Shown one piece after another: positions 7,934-17,356 of a stretch of DNA of 64,000 bases. The stretch lies in assembly GCA_026415295.1 (NCBI GenBank), contig JAOAHJ010000039.1, positions 1 through 64,000 on the forward strand. The letters run 5' to 3'. Within the stretch, counting starts at the first letter, position 1, and the number at the start of each line of letters is the position of its first letter. Position numbers and translations under genes: made by a program. Under the pieces are notes generated by a model. It did not search any database. It was not told the DNA's origin and saw only the letters and a list, made by a program, of their open reading frames with translations. This DNA is from Spirochaetota bacterium. Its GTDB lineage: Bacteria > Spirochaetota > JAAYUW01 > JAOAHJ01.

Positions 7934-10108
7934 TTATATTTTTGAAAATTGTAATTTATATAAATTATAATAAATACCTTTGTTTTTTAAAAGTTCGTCA
8001 TGGTTTCCCTGTTCAACAATCTTCCCTCTATCTAGAACAATAATATTTTTGGAATCTCTTATTGTTGACAATCTATGTGCTATAGCAATTGTTGTTCTTC
8101 CTTTCATAAGGTTTTTTATAGCTTCTTGAATAAGTTTTTCAGTATGGGTATCTATATTTGAGGTAGCTTCATCAAGGATAAGTATAGAAGGATTAAAATA
8201 TAGAGCTCGAGCAAAAGAAAGAAGTTGCTTTTCACCCGCTGAAAAAGTTGCCCCCCTTTCCATAACTTCTTCATCATCTTTATCTCTCAAATTATTTATA
8301 AAATCATCTATAAAAGTTAACTTTTTAACAAGTTTATAGTATTCCTCATTAAATTCTTTATTTAATACAATGTTTTCTCTAATAGTCCTTGAAAAAAGAA
8401 AAACATCTTGCATAACAATTGAAATATTTCTTCTCAGAATAGAATGAGGTATATCATTTATATCTTTCCCATCTATTAATATTTTCCCTTTTTGAATCTT
8501 ATAAAATTTATTTAGAATATTTGTAATAGTAGTTTTACCAGCACCAGTTTCTCCAACTATTGCAAGTGATTCTTGTGGTTTTACTTCGAAAGAAACACCT
8601 CTTAAAACCCAATTATCATCGCCTGTATAAGAAAACCATACATTATCAAAAATTATGTGTCCTTTAAATCTATATAAATCATCAGCATTATAAGTTAATT
8701 TAATATATTTTTTTTCATAATCTTTAAGTTTTTCTTCTTCTTTAAATTCATTCATAAAATTTGTATTTAATATAGAAAGTATTTTTTCTCCTGCTGCATT
8801 AGCAGATTGCATTATATCAAATTTTTCTGCAAAATCTTGAACTGGAGAAAAAAATGATTCAATATAAGCAACAAACATTATAATTAATCCATAAGACACT
8901 CTATTTTGCAGTATACCTTTCGCTCCAAAATAGATTAAACTTCCCAAAGCAAACCATCTTAAAAATCCTATTAATGGTCTAAATGTAGCGTAAACATATA
9001 GTTGTTCTATATTTGCTTTATAAAGTTCATTATTGTTTTTCATAAATTTTTTATAATTTTTTATCTCTTGTACAAATATCTGAATAATTCTTATTCCAGT
9101 AATTGTTTCATTTAAGAAAGCATTTAATTGTGATATTTTAGTTCTTATCTTTCTATATGCTTCCCTTGCTGCATATCTAAAATATATAGTTAAAATTACA
9201 ATAAAAGGAAATGATATAGCTATTATTGATGCCAGATAAATATCAGTAAAAAACATCACTATAGCAATTCCCCCCATCATTAAAATATCTTGAAAAAGGG
9301 TTACTAATACATTTGAAAACAACTCATTTAATGTTTCTATATCATTAGTTACTCTATTTACAATTTTACCAATAGGATTTCTATCAAAAAAAGAAATTTC
9401 AAGTGAAGTAATATGCTTGAAAAGGTCTTCTCTCAAATCTCTCATAGAATATTGAGATAGTTTCATTAAAAATATTATTTGAATATAAGTAATAAAAAAT
9501 TGTATAAACAATAATAATATTATTAATAGAGAATAGAGGATAACATTTTTAAAATCTTTACTTCTAATTATTACAAGCTCATTAAAAGTAAAATTATTAA
9601 AATATTTTGAATCTATAGTATAAAAACTAATACCAAATTTATTGGCTTTATCTTCTAGAACTAAACTATCTAATTTTTCAATAATTTTTTTATCAATTTT
9701 ATTTTTATCTAACTCAATTAATAAAAAATCTTTATTCAAAATTGCATTATTTTCAGTATAAAACTCCATTTTCTTTTTAGAAAAATACTTTAAATCAGAA
9801 TTAAGTATAAAAATGTATTCATTGCTAAGTTTAATCCCTTTCTTTAGTTGTTTTCTATAAAAATCATCTGTTTCAAGTTTATAAAAAATATCTTTATTTA
9901 TAATCTTTCCTGTTTTAGAAATATACCTATCAACAATTATCTTAGAAATATAAGGTGTCACAACAGTTACACCACTTATTATAAAAACAAATAAAATTGA
10001 AAGAATAAAATATTTTTTATATTTAAAAATATATTTGAATAACAGAGAATATACTTCTTTAGAATAGAGCTTGCCTTCATTTTTATCTTCTTCATGATAA
10101 AAATCCAT
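7934..10108 (-). CDS. Heterodimeric ABC exporter, catalytically competent half with large extracytoplasmic loop
   Basis: Type IV ABC exporter half-transporter of 724 aa: a six-helix transmembrane domain followed by an ATPase. Walker A GETGAGKTT starts at 519, the signature motif is altered to FSAGEKQ (622-628), Walker B is ILILDEATS with catalytic Glu647, and the switch His is in AIAHRLS. Between the first two membrane helices (about 60-190) there is an extra hydrophilic segment of roughly 120 residues, as in the BmrD/YheH subunit of Bacillus BmrCD. With the upstream gene it forms an asymmetric pair: this half carries the catalytic Glu but a poor signature. Typical roles are multidrug or lipid export; the substrate is unknown. 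GGAGG-type RBS precedes the ATG; the gap to the partner is 101 bp. Confidence 0.9.
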   Translation of the reverse strand: MDFYHEEDKNEGKLYSKEVYSLLFKYIFKYKKYFILSILFVFIISGVTVVTPYISKIIVDRYISKTGKIINKDIFYKLETDDFYRKQLKKGIKLSNEYIFILNSDLKYFSKKKMEFYTENNAILNKDFLLIELDKNKIDKKIIEKLDSLVLEDKANKFGISFYTIDSKYFNNFTFNELVIIRSKDFKNVILYSLLIILLLFIQFFITYIQIIFLMKLSQYSMRDLREDLFKHITSLEISFFDRNPIGKIVNRVTNDIETLNELFSNVLVTLFQDILMMGGIAIVMFFTDIYLASIIAISFPFIVILTIYFRYAAREAYRKIRTKISQLNAFLNETITGIRIIQIFVQEIKNYKKFMKNNNELYKANIEQLYVYATFRPLIGFLRWFALGSLIYFGAKGILQNRVSYGLIIMFVAYIESFFSPVQDFAEKFDIMQSANAAGEKILSILNTNFMNEFKEEEKLKDYEKKYIKLTYNADDLYRFKGHIIFDNVWFSYTGDDNWVLRGVSFEVKPQESLAIVGETGAGKTTITNILNKFYKIQKGKILIDGKDINDIPHSILRRNISIVMQDVFLFSRTIRENIVLNKEFNEEYYKLVKKLTFIDDFINNLRDKDDEEVMERGATFSAGEKQLLSFARALYFNPSILILDEATSNIDTHTEKLIQEAIKNLMKGRTTIAIAHRLSTIRDSKNIIVLDRGKIVEQGNHDELLKNKGIYYNLYKLQFSKI

Positions 10109-10209
10109 AAAAAAATTTCCTCCAATAAATATTCAAAAAATTAATATAAAATTTAAATAAAATTAATTAAAAATAATATTATATTATTTAAAAAATAATA
10201 GTTTCTATT

Positions 10210-12015
10210 TTATTCCTTTTCGAAAACAATTTCTTCAAGTTTTTGAAGTTCATATAATTTAGCATAATAACCATCAAGTTTTAATAATTCTTCGTGAGTT
10301 CCTCTTTCAATTATTTTCCCTTCATCCAATATTATAATTTCATCACAATCTTTAACAGTAGAAACTCTATGAGCTATTATTATAGATGTTCTTTTTCTAA
10401 TTTCCTCTTTTAAGTTATTTAGAATTTCTCTTTCAGTATTAGCATCCACAGAAGATAATGCATCATCTAAAATTAAAATTGATGGATTTATTATAAGTGC
10501 TCTAGCAATAGCTATTCTCTGTTTCTGTCCCCCAGATAATGTTATACCCCTTTCTCCAACAATAGTCTCATATCCTGCTGGAAAATTAATAATATCTTTA
10601 TGAATAGAAGCTATTTTCCCATATTTTTCAACAATTTCAAAGTCTACTTTATCATCTTCGATTCCAAAAGTTATATTATTTTTAATAGAATCTGAAAATA
10701 AAAAAGAGTCTTGAGGAACATAACCAATGGATTTTCGTAATGTTTTTATTGGGATTTTATTAATATCATAACCATCTATAAAAACTTTTCCATCTTCAAC
10801 ATTAAAAAGATGGAATAAAATTGATATCAAAGTTGATTTTCCAGAACCTGGCCTACCCATAATGCCTAATGAATTACCTTTTTTTATATGTAAATTTATA
10901 CCTTTTAAAACTTCCTTCTCCCCATTATAAGAAAAAGTTAAATCTTTTATCAAAATATCACCTTCTATTTTATCTATTTTAAAATCTGTTTTTTCATTAT
11001 CACTTATTTCAGGTACCTCTTTTAAAAGAACAAGTATTCTTTTAGATGAGGCAATACCTCTTTGAAACATATTAATAAGCCAACCTATAGCCATCATTGG
11101 CCATACAAATTGTCCTAAATACATGGTCATAGCAACAAGAGTACCAAGAGATATCTCACCAATCATAACACCTCTACCACCAAAAAGGTAAAGTAATGAA
11201 ATGGAAGAAGAAGAAAGAAAAATAACTATTGGAAAAAAAATACCCCAAATTTTAACTAACTTAAGATTTTTTGAAACATAATCATCACAACGCTTTTCAA
11301 AATTTATTAATTCATCCTTTTCTTGATTAAAACCTTTAACAACTCTTATCCCTGAAAAAACTTCTTGAGTTATCATTGAAATTGAAGAAAATGATTCTTG
11401 AACTTGAGAAAAAAATGTCCTTAAACGAGGAGATATTATTGCAGAAATAATAGCAATAAAACCTAGAGGTATTATTGAAAGAATAGTAATTTTAACAGAT
11501 AAAGCAAACATAAAGATAAGAGACATAGTCCCCATAAACAAAGCATCAGTAAGGGCTATAAATGAGGGCCCTGTAGCCATTCTTATAGCATTAACATCAT
11601 TAATCATTAATGCCATTAAATCCCCAGTTTTAGTTTTATTAAAATAATTAAAAGACAAACTTTGTACTTTTAAAAACATATCTTCTCTAACCTGCTTTTC
11701 TATTTTCCTTGAAGCCCCTATAATTCCAAGTCTCCAGAAAACTCTTAAAAAAGCCATCAAAAATGATAAAATCATAATTTTAATAAAAATTATTAATATT
11801 AATTTTTCACTAAAATATTCCATTGACAATAAATCAAGAGACTCTTTTACATATTTAGGTATTATTAGTTGCAATAAATCAACAACAACTAAAACTAAAA
11901 TTCCAAAAATCATTTGTAAAAAATTTCTCTTGATATATCCCCATAAAAATTTTGAAGCTTCTTTATTAGAAATTATATCTTCAGCTTTGGCCATAGAACT
12001 TTTTTTAATTTCCAT
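10210..12015 (-). CDS. Heterodimeric ABC exporter, half with non-canonical Walker B
   Basis: 601-aa ABC exporter half, partner of the following gene. There are six membrane helices to about residue 320, then the ATPase: Walker A GRPGSGKST from 387, canonical signature LSGGQKQRIAIARAL, and Walker B ILILDDALSSVD, in which the catalytic Glu is replaced by Asp518. This division of labour (canonical signature with Asp in this half, Glu with a damaged signature in the other) matches TM287/288, LmrCD and BmrCD, where only one of the two ATP sites hydrolyses. It is the promoter-proximal gene of the two. GAGGA lies about 6 nt before the ATG. Confidence 0.9.
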   Translation of the reverse strand: MEIKKSSMAKAEDIISNKEASKFLWGYIKRNFLQMIFGILVLVVVDLLQLIIPKYVKESLDLLSMEYFSEKLILIIFIKIMILSFLMAFLRVFWRLGIIGASRKIEKQVREDMFLKVQSLSFNYFNKTKTGDLMALMINDVNAIRMATGPSFIALTDALFMGTMSLIFMFALSVKITILSIIPLGFIAIISAIISPRLRTFFSQVQESFSSISMITQEVFSGIRVVKGFNQEKDELINFEKRCDDYVSKNLKLVKIWGIFFPIVIFLSSSSISLLYLFGGRGVMIGEISLGTLVAMTMYLGQFVWPMMAIGWLINMFQRGIASSKRILVLLKEVPEISDNEKTDFKIDKIEGDILIKDLTFSYNGEKEVLKGINLHIKKGNSLGIMGRPGSGKSTLISILFHLFNVEDGKVFIDGYDINKIPIKTLRKSIGYVPQDSFLFSDSIKNNITFGIEDDKVDFEIVEKYGKIASIHKDIINFPAGYETIVGERGITLSGGQKQRIAIARALIINPSILILDDALSSVDANTEREILNNLKEEIRKRTSIIIAHRVSTVKDCDEIIILDEGKIIERGTHEELLKLDGYYAKLYELQKLEEIVFEKE

Positions 12016-12319
12016 ACTATTTCCTCATTATTTATATTTTAATAAAACTTGCAGAACTTTATTAATATTATCTTTAATAAAAATTAATAGTAATTTCCCT
12101 TTAATTGAATTTACTTAATAATTTTTTTTTTGCAATATATTTGTTAAGAAATCTTAACTATTAAAAATAATATAATTTTAATTTTATTTATTAAAAATTA
12201 TAAATTATTAATCAATTATTTAATCAAAATATTTAAATTATAAACAATTTAAAAGATCAAATAATAAAAAATATATATTTCAAATAAAGAAAAAATAAAT
12301 GCTTTAAAATTAAAAATAA
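12016..12319. other. Gene-free stretch upstream of the ABC exporter and downstream of korB
   Basis: 304 bp of nearly pure A/T without a credible gene. The only structured element seen is GTTAAGA-AA-TCTTAAC at 12143-12158, two perfect 7-bp arms, about 130 bp before the exporter start. It might be an operator or the end-of-transcript structure of korB (no U-run follows it in the korB direction that would make a convincing terminator). Otherwise I see nothing. Confidence 0.4.
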
Positions 12320-13105
12320 TTATTGATAAATTTCTTTATTTTTATTGATATAAATTAAACCTAAGGCTATTTTAGTTTTATCTGAAGCTATAGAAAAAGC
12401 TTTCTCTCTATCATTAGGGTTATAACTCTCAGGTAAAATATAAGTATTTTCTTTATACCATTGATAACTATTTTCTTTATTAAAGGAAACGCATGGATGT
12501 AAAATATCTAAAAGAGCATATCCTTTATGTTGAATTCCAATTTTTATTAATTCTTTAGTAAGCTCTTTATAACCTGAAAAACTTCTTGCAACAAAAGATG
12601 CATCCAGTGAAATTGCTACTGCAATAGGGTCAAAAGGATAATATGGTACTCCATCAAATTGAAGAGATGTTTTTTGACCTCGTCTTGTTGTAGGGGAAGC
12701 TTGTCCTTTTGTTAAACCATAAATTTGATTATTATGTACTATATTTAAAATATCAGGATTTTTTCTTATTGTATGAATGAAATGATTCCCACCTTCTCCA
12801 TAAGAACAACCATCTCCACTTTCAGCAATTACTATTAACTCAGGATTAGTAAGTTTAATTCCAATTGCAGCAGGTAGAGCCCTTCCATGCAAACCATTAA
12901 ACATATTAACATTTATATACTGAGGTATTTTTGCTGCTTGCCCAATCCCTGAAACAATAACAACTTTAGAAGGACTAATTTCTAGCTCAACAAGAGCTTC
13001 TTTTAAAGAATTTAAAATATCATAATTACCACATCCAGGACACCACGCTAAATCTTTGTTATTTATTTCAAATATGTCAAATTTATCATTTTTATAATCA
13101 CTCAT
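12320..13105 (-). CDS. korB: 2-oxoacid:ferredoxin oxidoreductase, beta (TPP-binding) subunit
   Basis: Binds thiamine diphosphate and, with the alpha/gamma subunit encoded just upstream, oxidatively decarboxylates a 2-oxoacid to the acyl-CoA and reduced ferredoxin. It is 261 aa. Motifs: N-terminal WCPGCGNYDIL, the TPP/Mg binding region ESGDGCSYGEGGNHFIHTIR and NNQIYGLTKGQASPTT. Gene order korA-korB with an 88-bp gap indicates an operon. Members of this two-gene type act on 2-oxoglutarate, pyruvate or other 2-oxoacids, so substrate is open; the glutamate-fermentation genes nearby would supply pyruvate. AGGAAAAT precedes the ATG. Confidence 0.9.
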   Translation of the reverse strand: MSDYKNDKFDIFEINNKDLAWCPGCGNYDILNSLKEALVELEISPSKVVIVSGIGQAAKIPQYINVNMFNGLHGRALPAAIGIKLTNPELIVIAESGDGCSYGEGGNHFIHTIRKNPDILNIVHNNQIYGLTKGQASPTTRRGQKTSLQFDGVPYYPFDPIAVAISLDASFVARSFSGYKELTKELIKIGIQHKGYALLDILHPCVSFNKENSYQWYKENTYILPESYNPNDREKAFSIASDKTKIALGLIYINKNKEIYQ

Positions 13106-13193
13106 ATTATTTTCCTCAATTTATTAAAATTTAAAAATTTATTTTTTAAAAAATAAATAAAATTTTATATAAAATTTAATTAAAAAATTTTAT

Positions 13194-15077
13194 TTAAATT
13201 ATAATTTTTGTTTTAGCAAATAAATATAATTTATCTATTATTTCTTCAGGGGTCATTATATACCCATCATATTTCAATATTTTTAAAGAAAATTCAAAAT
13301 TAAAAACCTCTTTAAGATAATTACCAAACTGTCCTGAATAGTTTTGCTCTACAAGAATAATATTTTCTGTTTTTTGAAAATATTTTAATATTTCTGCATA
13401 AGAAGGTATTGGATAAACTTGAGAAAAATGAATTATGCCAATTTTTATATTCTCAAAAAACTTTTTTATGTTATTTATTTTTTTGTAAGGTACAAATAAT
13501 CTATTTTTTAAAATATTATAAACCTCTTTAACTATATTAAAAAGAGAACCCCAGCAAACAAGCAAAATGTCATAATTTTCATCTCCATAAAATTCTGGGG
13601 AAATAAATTCCTCAAAAATTTTATTAATTTTTTTATTTCTCTTTTCTACCATAATCTTTCTAACTTCACCACTTTCAGTAATATGCCCATAAACATCATG
13701 TTCATCTGAGTCAACCCTAACAACACCATCACCATATCCAGGCACACCTCTTGGAGATATTCCATCATCAGTCAATCTATATCTTATATAATCTTTTTCT
13801 GTTTTAACAATAAAAACACTATTAATATCAAAATCAAATTTAGAACTTAAATCATCTAATCTCTTACATGTAAATATAGAATCTAGAAAATATTGTGAGG
13901 TTAAAATAAATACAGGAATTTGATACTTTTGAGAAAGATAAAAAGCTTTAGCAGTTAAATAATATGCTTGCTCAGGAGTTGACGGAGCTAAAATAACTCT
14001 AGGAAACTCTCCATGGCCTGAATATCTTACAAGATTAAAATCTCCCTCTTCTGTTCTAGTTGGAAGCCCTGTTGCAGGTCCAGGTCTTTGTCCAATATGA
14101 ATTACTATTGGGGTTTCGGTCATTGCTGCAAGACTAACAGCTTCGGTCATTAATGCAAATCCACCTCCAGATGTTGATACAATAGATCTAGCTCCTGCAT
14201 ATGAAGCTCCTATTGCCATATTAATAGCTGCAATTTCATCTTCTGCTTGATCAACTACAATTTTTTTTCTTTTTATTTCTGGATTATCAAATTTAACATC
14301 AAAAGATTTTGAATATTTTGATAGATATGTAAAAACAGTAGTTGCTGGAGACATTGGATATGAAGAAATAAAATTACAACCCCCTCTGATTGCACCCATA
14401 GCTACTGATTGAGCACCTGATATAAAATCATAGTTATCATTCAAATTTTTCTCTATATTAATAATTATTTTATCTTTAAATTTATACCCATAATTATAGC
14501 CTTCTTCTGAATATTTTAAATTTTCTTCAATTGTTTTATTATCCTTTTTTGAAAACTTTTCTTTTATAATACCTAAAATATTATCTAATTTTGCTCCAAA
14601 TAAATTACAAATTAAACCTGAAATGAATATAGGATAAAGGATTCCAAAAGAGTAATTACAAGTATTAAAAGAATAATCTATCTTTATAAAATTTTTACTA
14701 AAATAATTTTCATCTAAATCTCTTTTTTTTATTAAATAACTTCTAAAAATATTATCATTATCTTCTTCAGTTAAAAAGTTATCTATATAAAAAATGTATG
14801 TGTCTTCATAAATTCTATCAATATGCCTTTTCAATGAATCTCTATTTATTAAAAAAATAAAATCAACTTTATTTGTTATAGAGTTTTTAATTTCAGAAGC
14901 AATTCTAATATAAGTTGAATTATTTCCCCCTCTAATTCTTGACATATATTCTTTAGTACCAAAAACAAAATATCTCTCCTTTTTAAGACAACTTAAGATT
15001 ATATCTTCAACAGTATTTAACCCTTGCCCTGCTGCTCCACTTAAAAGAATAGAAACATCTTCTTCTTTTACTATCAT
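13194..15077 (-). CDS. korA: 2-oxoacid:ferredoxin oxidoreductase, fused gamma-alpha subunit
   Basis: 627 aa. Residues 1-190 are the gamma domain (ILLSGAAGQGLNTVEDIIL, then YMSRIRGGNNSTYIRIAS) and about 215-625 is the alpha (pyrimidine-binding) domain (AMGAIRGGCNFISSYPMSPA, GGGFALMTEAVSLAAMTETP, then RPGPATGLPTRTEEGD). The gamma-alpha fusion is a known KorA architecture and explains why only two genes are present. I place the start at the ATG 15075-15077 because GGAGG (complement of 15083-15087) sits 5 nt upstream; a longer reading from a TTG at 15089 would place the Shine-Dalgarno inside the coding sequence. It is divergent from htpG. Confidence 0.9.
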   Translation of the reverse strand: MIVKEEDVSILLSGAAGQGLNTVEDIILSCLKKERYFVFGTKEYMSRIRGGNNSTYIRIASEIKNSITNKVDFIFLINRDSLKRHIDRIYEDTYIFYIDNFLTEEDNDNIFRSYLIKKRDLDENYFSKNFIKIDYSFNTCNYSFGILYPIFISGLICNLFGAKLDNILGIIKEKFSKKDNKTIEENLKYSEEGYNYGYKFKDKIIINIEKNLNDNYDFISGAQSVAMGAIRGGCNFISSYPMSPATTVFTYLSKYSKSFDVKFDNPEIKRKKIVVDQAEDEIAAINMAIGASYAGARSIVSTSGGGFALMTEAVSLAAMTETPIVIHIGQRPGPATGLPTRTEEGDFNLVRYSGHGEFPRVILAPSTPEQAYYLTAKAFYLSQKYQIPVFILTSQYFLDSIFTCKRLDDLSSKFDFDINSVFIVKTEKDYIRYRLTDDGISPRGVPGYGDGVVRVDSDEHDVYGHITESGEVRKIMVEKRNKKINKIFEEFISPEFYGDENYDILLVCWGSLFNIVKEVYNILKNRLFVPYKKINNIKKFFENIKIGIIHFSQVYPIPSYAEILKYFQKTENIILVEQNYSGQFGNYLKEVFNFEFSLKILKYDGYIMTPEEIIDKLYLFAKTKIII

Positions 15078-15218
15078 TTTTGCCTCCAATTTATAAAATA
15101 ATCCTATTTATTTTTTTTTCAATTTTATATTTTTTATTATAAAAAATAAATATTAAATTTATTATTAATTTATATTTTTTATATTGTCATAAGAAAAAAA
15201 ATTTATTATTTTTAAATT

Positions 15219-15234
15219 TAGATAAATTTATCTA
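15219..15234 (+). promoter_or_regulatory. 16-bp perfect palindrome before the htpG RBS
   Basis: TAGATAAATTTATCTA is a perfect dyad, 5 nt upstream of the AGAGGGG Shine-Dalgarno and 20 nt before the ATG. It is not the CIRCE/HrcA element. It may be an operator or a leader hairpin of the chaperone gene; the evidence is its symmetry and position only. Confidence 0.4.
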
Positions 15235-15254
15235 TTTTAGAGGGGTATTAATTT

Positions 15255-17324
15255 ATGGAAAGAAAGGAAACATTATCGTTTCAAGCACATACAAAACAAC
15301 TTTTAGATTTAATGATTCATTCTATTTACACTCATAAAGAAATCTTTTTAAGAGAACTAATATCAAACTCTTCAGATGCTTTAGATAAACTAAGATTTAA
15401 AGCTTTAACAGATCCTTCAATATTAGGTAAGGATGAAGAACTTCTTATCGAAATCAAAATAGATGAAAAAAATAGATCTATTAGTGTATCAGACAATGGT
15501 ATTGGTATGACTTATGAAGAAGTTATAAATAATATAGGAACTATTGCGAATTCTGGTTCAAAAGCTTTCTTTGAAGCAATAAACAAAGAAAAAGATAATA
15601 AAAAAGGAAGTAATTTTGAAAATTTAGAACTAATAGGCCAATTTGGAGTTGGTTTTTATTCTTCTTTTATGGTTGCCAAAAAAGTAGTAATATTAACAAA
15701 ATCTCCTTTTTCTGAAAAAGGAGTAAGATGGGAGTCAAAAGGTGATGGAGAATATACAATTGAAGATTATGATAAAGCTACAAGAGGAACCAAAATTATA
15801 TTATATTTAAGAGATAAAAAAGAAGAAAATGATGATTTTGACTATGACGAATTATTAAAACAATACAAAATAGAATCACTTGTTAAAAAATACTCTGATT
15901 TTATTAGATACCCAATTAAAATGGAAGTTGAAATTGAAGAATATCCCAAAAAAGATGATGGTACACCAGACTATGATAAAAAACCAATTAAAAAGAAAGA
16001 AATAAAAACATTAAACTCAATGCAACCTATATGGCAAAAGGATAAATCTTCTGTGAAAGATGAAGAGTACTTTGAATTTTATAAGTCTACTTTTCATGAC
16101 TGGACTGATCCTTTAGATTATATTTATATTAAAGGTGAGGGAACTATAGAATTTAAAGCTTTACTTTTTATTCCCAAAAAAGCTCCATTTGACCTTTATT
16201 CACCTGAATATAAAAAAGGATTAAGACTTTATTCTAAAAATGTTTTTATTATGGAAAACTGTGAAGAAATATTACCTGATCACTTTAAGTTTATTAAAGG
16301 ACTTGTTGACTCTCCAGACTTTTCTTTAAACATTTCAAGAGAAATATTGCAACATACAAAACAACTTAAAACAATCTCTAAAAATATTGAAAAAAAGATT
16401 TATGACAAATTAATTTCCTTAATGAAAGATAAAAGAAAGCAATATGAAGATTGGTTTAAAGATTTTGGTACTATTATAAAAACTGGAATTTATCAAGATT
16501 TCTCAAAAGAAAATACTAAATTAAAAGATCTTCTTGTTTTTGAATCAACATACACAATAACAAAAGAAAAAGAAAAGACAATTAAAGAAAATATAAATTC
16601 AGATAAATCTAATCAAAAAACTGAGGAAGGTAAAGAATCAGAAAAAAAAGATTTGAGCTCTGAGAATAATATTTCAAAAATGACTACATTAAAAGAATAT
16701 GTAGAAAGAATGAAAAAAGATCAGGATAAAATTTACTATATTTCTGGTAAAGATAAAAATACTTTATTAAACATACCTCAAATGGAAGCTATAAAAGAAA
16801 AAGGTTATGAAGTACTTCTTTTTCTTGATAATATCGATGAATTTATTGTTCCAATGATGCATGACTATGAAGGAAAACAGTTTCAATCTGTTTTAAATGC
16901 TGAAATTGACAAAGAAAAAAAAGAAATTATAAAAACAGAAGAGGAAACTTCAAAAGAGCTTCTAAATTATTTAAAAGAGATACTAAAGGATAAAGTTGTG
17001 GATGTTAGATTTACTACCAAACTTAAAGAAAGTCCAGCATGTGTTGTTTCTGCTTCAGAGCATATGAGTCTTCAAATGGAAAAAATTTTATCAGAATTTG
17101 AAAAAATTGATTTTCCTAAAATAGATAAAATACTTGAAATAAATCCCGAACATGAAGTTTATAAAACATTAAAAGCAAAATTTGCTGTTGATGCAAAACA
17201 TCCAGATATTTATGAAATTGCTCATCTTCTCTATGATCAAGCTATGCTTGCACAAGGGTTTTTGCCAGAAGATCCCATAAACTTTGCAAAAAAAATTGCT
17301 ACATTAATATCTAAAGCTTTTTAA
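15255..17324 (+). CDS. htpG: Molecular chaperone HtpG (Hsp90 family)
   Basis: ATP-dependent cytoplasmic Hsp90 chaperone, 689 aa. The GHKL ATPase domain is clear: LRELISNSSDALDKLR, DNGIGMTYEE, GTIANSGSK and GQFGVGFYSSFMVA. The middle domain includes ENCEEILPDHFKFIKGLVDS and the conserved Arg in NISREILQ; the C-terminal dimerisation domain ends VYKTLKAKFA onward. It is longer than the roughly 625-aa enterobacterial protein because of a charged Lys/Asp segment near 225-250 and a Lys/Glu/Ser-rich insert at about 430-475. AGAGGGG is 9 nt before the ATG. It is followed after 32 bp by the DUF1848 gene. Confidence 0.96.
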   Translation: MERKETLSFQAHTKQLLDLMIHSIYTHKEIFLRELISNSSDALDKLRFKALTDPSILGKDEELLIEIKIDEKNRSISVSDNGIGMTYEEVINNIGTIANSGSKAFFEAINKEKDNKKGSNFENLELIGQFGVGFYSSFMVAKKVVILTKSPFSEKGVRWESKGDGEYTIEDYDKATRGTKIILYLRDKKEENDDFDYDELLKQYKIESLVKKYSDFIRYPIKMEVEIEEYPKKDDGTPDYDKKPIKKKEIKTLNSMQPIWQKDKSSVKDEEYFEFYKSTFHDWTDPLDYIYIKGEGTIEFKALLFIPKKAPFDLYSPEYKKGLRLYSKNVFIMENCEEILPDHFKFIKGLVDSPDFSLNISREILQHTKQLKTISKNIEKKIYDKLISLMKDKRKQYEDWFKDFGTIIKTGIYQDFSKENTKLKDLLVFESTYTITKEKEKTIKENINSDKSNQKTEEGKESEKKDLSSENNISKMTTLKEYVERMKKDQDKIYYISGKDKNTLLNIPQMEAIKEKGYEVLLFLDNIDEFIVPMMHDYEGKQFQSVLNAEIDKEKKEIIKTEEETSKELLNYLKEILKDKVVDVRFTTKLKESPACVVSASEHMSLQMEKILSEFEKIDFPKIDKILEINPEHEVYKTLKAKFAVDAKHPDIYEIAHLLYDQAMLAQGFLPEDPINFAKKIATLISKAF

Positions 17325-17356
17325 TAAATAGTTAAAAAGATTAAAAAAATATTTAT

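Noticed and set aside
13194-15089. Start of korA at a TTG at 15089
   Set aside because: The GGAGG ribosome-binding site would fall inside the coding region; the ATG at 15077 is correctly spaced from it.
15090-15254. CIRCE/HrcA heat-shock operator before htpG
   Set aside because: No TTAGCACTC-N9-GAGTGCTAA or close variant is present; only the unrelated 16-bp palindrome at 15219-15234 was found.
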